A DNA stretch of 64,000 bases. Source: CAVOHU01 sp963843385 (GTDB lineage: Bacteria > Acidobacteriota > Vicinamibacteria > Vicinamibacterales > JAKQTR01). The stretch covers positions 310,001 to 374,000 of the forward strand of contig CAWJJY010000003.1 in assembly GCA_963843385.1 (NCBI GenBank), in the 5' to 3' direction. The notes beneath the pieces are model-generated. The model was not told where the DNA came from and ran no database searches. It was given only the letters and a program-made list of their open reading frames with translations. The position numbers and the translations under genes were made by a program. Shown here one piece after another: positions 63,201-64,000 of this stretch (position 1 is the first letter of the stretch; the number at the start of each line of letters is the position of its first letter).

Positions 63201-64000
63201 GCCTTTGCGAGAGTGATCGTCGCGAGCGGGGACAGGATCAGGTTTACGGCTCCGGCCAGCGCGACGGAGGATTCGCCCCGGCGCAGGCTCTGGCACGCCA
63301 GGTGCACGGCGACCAGCGACGACGAGCAGGCCGTGTCCACCGCGATCGAGGGCCCTCGGAGGTCAAGCAGGTACGAGAGCCGATTTGCCGCAATGCTGTG
63401 GGCATTCCCGGTGCCCGTGTATTCGTCGATCCGAGACGCGTCGCCCGACTGAAGATGGCTGTAGTCGCTTGCCGACACGCCGACAAACACTCCGGTTGAC
63501 GATCCGGCGAGCGTGGAGGGAACCAGACCGGCATCCTCGAGCGCCTCCCAGGCGGTCTCCAGCAGCAGGCGTTGCTGCGGGTCCATGCCCGCCGCCTCGC
63601 GCGGCGAGATCCCGAAGAACGCCGGGTCGAACTCATCCACGTGCTCCACGAACCCGCCCCGCCGCGGCAGCGACCATGCCGGAGACTCGGCCTCGGCGGA
63701 TGTGAACGCGTCGAGATCCCACCGGCCAGCCGGAACCTCGGTGATGGCATCTTCCCCGCCTGCCAGGAGTTGCCAGAACCGTCGAGGCCCATGGGCCTTG
63801 GGGAAACGGCACCCGACGCCGACAATCGCAATCGGCTCGGCGTGCGGGGAAAGCGGAGGCCGAGGCGTCTCCCGCTCGTGGCCCGCGCGAGCCTCGCCTG
63901 ACAGATGCGCGGACAATGCCTCGATCGTCGGGTATTCGTAGAGCAGCGTTGCGGGCAGCGATCGCCCGAGCCAGCCTTCGAGGTCTGCGGCGAGCGTCAA
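57233..64000 (-). CDS. Type I polyketide synthase, ACP-end/KS-AT-DH-ER-KR-ACP (N-terminus outside the window)
   Basis: At least 2255 aa of a modular PKS, continuing beyond 64,000. The first visible residues, LAADLEGWLGRSLPATLLYE followed by YPTIEALS, are the end of an ACP of the type that follows fatty-acyl-AMP ligase loading domains. Then come: KS (about 56-475; Cys225 in DTACSSS, HGTGT, NLGHLEAAAG), AT (about 585-870; Ser680 in GHSMGE, specificity motif VASH), DH (His990 in DHRVQGAVMLP), ER (HSASGGVGMAA near 1650), KR (VTGGFGGLG near 1857; LDD motif near 1946; Tyr1999) and ACP (Ser2163 in GLDSLMA). All three reductive domains look active, so the added unit is fully reduced. The downstream protein overlaps by 20 bases and receives the chain. 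Confidence 0.92.
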   Translation of the reverse strand: MTLAADLEGWLGRSLPATLLYEYPTIEALSAHLSGEARAGHERETPRPPLSPHAEPIAIVGVGCRFPKAHGPRRFWQLLAGGEDAITEVPAGRWDLDAFTSAEAESPAWSLPRRGGFVEHVDEFDPAFFGISPREAAGMDPQQRLLLETAWEALEDAGLVPSTLAGSSTGVFVGVSASDYSHLQSGDASRIDEYTGTGNAHSIAANRLSYLLDLRGPSIAVDTACSSSLVAVHLACQSLRRGESSVALAGAVNLILSPLATITLAKAGVLSADGHCRTFDAGATGIVRSEGAGMVILKPLSRALSDRDRIYGVLRGSAINQDGRTNGLLAPSREAQEAVIREACRDAGVEPSRLQYVETHGTGTLLGDPIEARALGAVVSENRPAHEPCLVGSVKSNLGHLEAAAGMAGLIKVALSLHHRAIPPSLHFVTPNPHIPFGQLKLRVPTALGPWPVSADAPLAGVSSFGFGGTNAHVVVEAAPESPDELTPTPKTVTRSTQLLALSATSDVALRDLALQHAELARRGDEDSVSLTDVCYTAGSRRQHHEHRLAVVTESFDDLASSLDAFARGDIASGVIAGAVSTGRARPVVFVFPGQGSQWPEMGRELLERERVFRTAVEACDRAMGAWLPVPLVQELSAGAASSHLDDIGVVQPAIFAMEVGLARLWRSRGVEPDAVIGHSMGEVAAAHIAGILTLEDAASIVCRRSRLLSTLRGVGGMAAVELGRKDAERIVEEYSGRVSIAALNSPAATVLAGDRQALLEIEKQLDAKEVYCRLISVDVASHSPEVDPLRDALIRELKDVRPVPGSLPFYSTVTGRCVDGSELTADYWWRNLREPVQFAEAVRDLLHRTHDVFVEISPHPILLSAIEQVGHHAGCEVLALPSLKRDEPAEPMLLRSAGHLWVSGCQIDAGRLFPNGKLTSLPLYPWQRDRCWFDNREPVAAPSSGYGRPPGDPSRHPLLGSQMTAAGSVTLHHFETRFALGQLPFLDDHRVQGAVMLPAAAYIEMVLAASRAVAGDRSAVLSHVEFLMPMVVSAAGPRRAQLVLSGGSSGHATFKIYSASDAGPRGDPSWTLHVSGTIEYPDSGALPSSLGKVDVDSIRLRCPVVVSSADLYDALRKLDIDYGSSLRSVQRVQRCEGEAIGDLMLSTQAAEDLPRYVLHPSLLDGAMQVLAALAWRQGAGSDDTDTFVPVRMARVVIAGHGTDRAWSHARLTSGPGSRSGAPCGDVTLCGSDGQTIAEISGLQFQRLGHSRRVTAPHWKDCLYRVGWQSRPLVDLNQNADDTRATPGNWLILADRSGIGRRLSARLEECGQRSILVYPGADYREVTPGEFEIRPGSPGDFDRVLSAEPTPARGMVHLWSLDIPALSGESRSDIADALSLGCESALTLVQSLARSFSAASARLWVVTRGANAVAPAGETSPAQSILPGFARTIAIEFPALKTTTIDLDPGRDGIDSLCEELLSGDLENQVAFRDGTRYAARLVRDEGTRSTEDDGEGESSAIRLRLPDAQPFRLEAQAGGELGSLVAQRLQRQEPGKGEVEIEVCAAGLNFRDVLNATGLSGRTQPRLGLECSGTIARVGVGVDTFHAGDAVLGVAMGAFASHATTDSRLIVSKPSGITFEEAATIPVAFLTAWCGLQHLGRVCPGEWVLIHSASGGVGMAAIQVAKLAGARVIVTAGTDARRAYLSSLGIEHVFNSRTLEFTDQVRRATGGRGVDVVLNALPGEYLVQTLALLAHGGRFIEIGETDMIRDSPVGLGVLAGNAAIFGLDMDQLCRERPDLVSGFLSEIMRRVADGSLGPLPLETFDVAEAQRALEHMTRRAHIGKIVLRVSGPALSADHAARAARAPVSNDATYLVTGGFGGLGLVVAERLITMGARHLVLAGRAAARESARATLSRLRQTGTDIDEVTVDVADRAALADLLARIRTSMPPLRGVVHAAGVLDDCMLADLDAERIRRVMRPKVYGAWNLHTLTTEAGLDFFVMFSSVASIFGSPGQANYGAANAFLDGLAQARHAMDLPALSVNWGPWAEIGLASTEDRDRNVRSLGLRPILPSEGSDAFEYLLSAPMAQAVVVDADWETVGLVGSGRSVPSILVDQLTGRRGTPEKARAKAGLTRLELLSAEPSARHGLLCAYLRERVATVLGLSPSRLDVNRRLDRSGLDSLMAVQVKNRVERDLGVVIPVVTVLQGPSVDELATGILERIVETTAVTNSDVEDLDEATLDRMLNELERLPDDEARRLLASNAPLRFDERLEG

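Noticed and set aside
63980..64000. A TTG at the right edge as the real start of the PKS
   Set aside because: The frame begins inside an ACP domain, so the protein continues beyond the window.

Overview
The window is GC-rich DNA with tightly packed genes, from a Gram-negative (outer-membrane) bacterium. It carries lpxC, several predicted outer-membrane barrels, a LolA-like protein and a lipoprotein. The gene repertoire (GH29 fucosidases, DUF2891, DUF6305, many PAS kinases, a large PKS/NRPS) and the compositional style best fit Acidobacteriota, perhaps the Vicinamibacterales. That placement is inference from gene content, because no rRNA gene is present. No rRNA, tRNA or CRISPR array was seen.

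Layout. 0-4 kb: a fucose-release locus with the 3' end of one GH29 fucosidase, a second GH29 gene broken by two one-base insertions, and a DUF2891 protein. 4.2-6.6 kb: an orphan hybrid PAS histidine kinase. 6.8-12.0 kb: a five-gene cassette (secreted DUF6305, TRAP-type large permease, 58-aa membrane protein, M14-type aspartoacylase-like enzyme, C69 peptidase) closed by a hairpin. 12.2-16.4 kb: a sigma-54-type promoter, an NtrB-like kinase, a sigma-54 activator with a GAFTSA loop, and an NCS1 nucleobase permease. 16.3-22.6 kb (minus strand): dprA-topA-trmFO-xerC. 22.7-27.8 kb (plus strand): a TPR protein, a lipoprotein, rplU-rpmA, obgE-nadD-rsfS and comF. 28.0-33.2 kb: accessory single genes (YeiH transporter, ICMT-like methyltransferase, isochorismatase-like hydrolase, DUF1697, VOC, cupin). 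33.2-39.0 kb: tmk with a tandem repeat made from its own 3' end, lysA, an ECF sigma/STAS/89-aa/radical-SAM run, and lpxC. 39.3-45.9 kb: uvrA, and a three-subunit xanthine-dehydrogenase-type operon whose FAD subunit is frameshifted. 46.0-52.4 kb: a beta-barrel protein and an ABC exporter operon ending in a LolA-like/beta-barrel fusion. 52.5-64.0 kb: a PKS/NRPS assembly line that runs off the right edge.

The most unusual part is the right end. A fully reducing PKS module, preceded by the tail of an ACP of the kind found in fatty-acid-activating loading modules, hands over to a protein with the order condensation - FkbH (glyceryl transferase/phosphatase) - carrier - thioester reductase and no adenylation domain. 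The simplest reading is an acyl chain condensed onto a glyceryl-S-carrier and released by reduction, giving an acyl-glyceraldehyde or acyl-glycerol lipid. It converges on a LolC/MacB-like ABC exporter whose third gene fuses a LolA-like carrier domain to an outer-membrane barrel. Whether that machine exports this product is speculation based on adjacency.

Three one-base insertions (two in the fucosidase, one in the XDH FAD subunit) disrupt otherwise well conserved genes. They could be real gene decay or consensus errors in the assembly.
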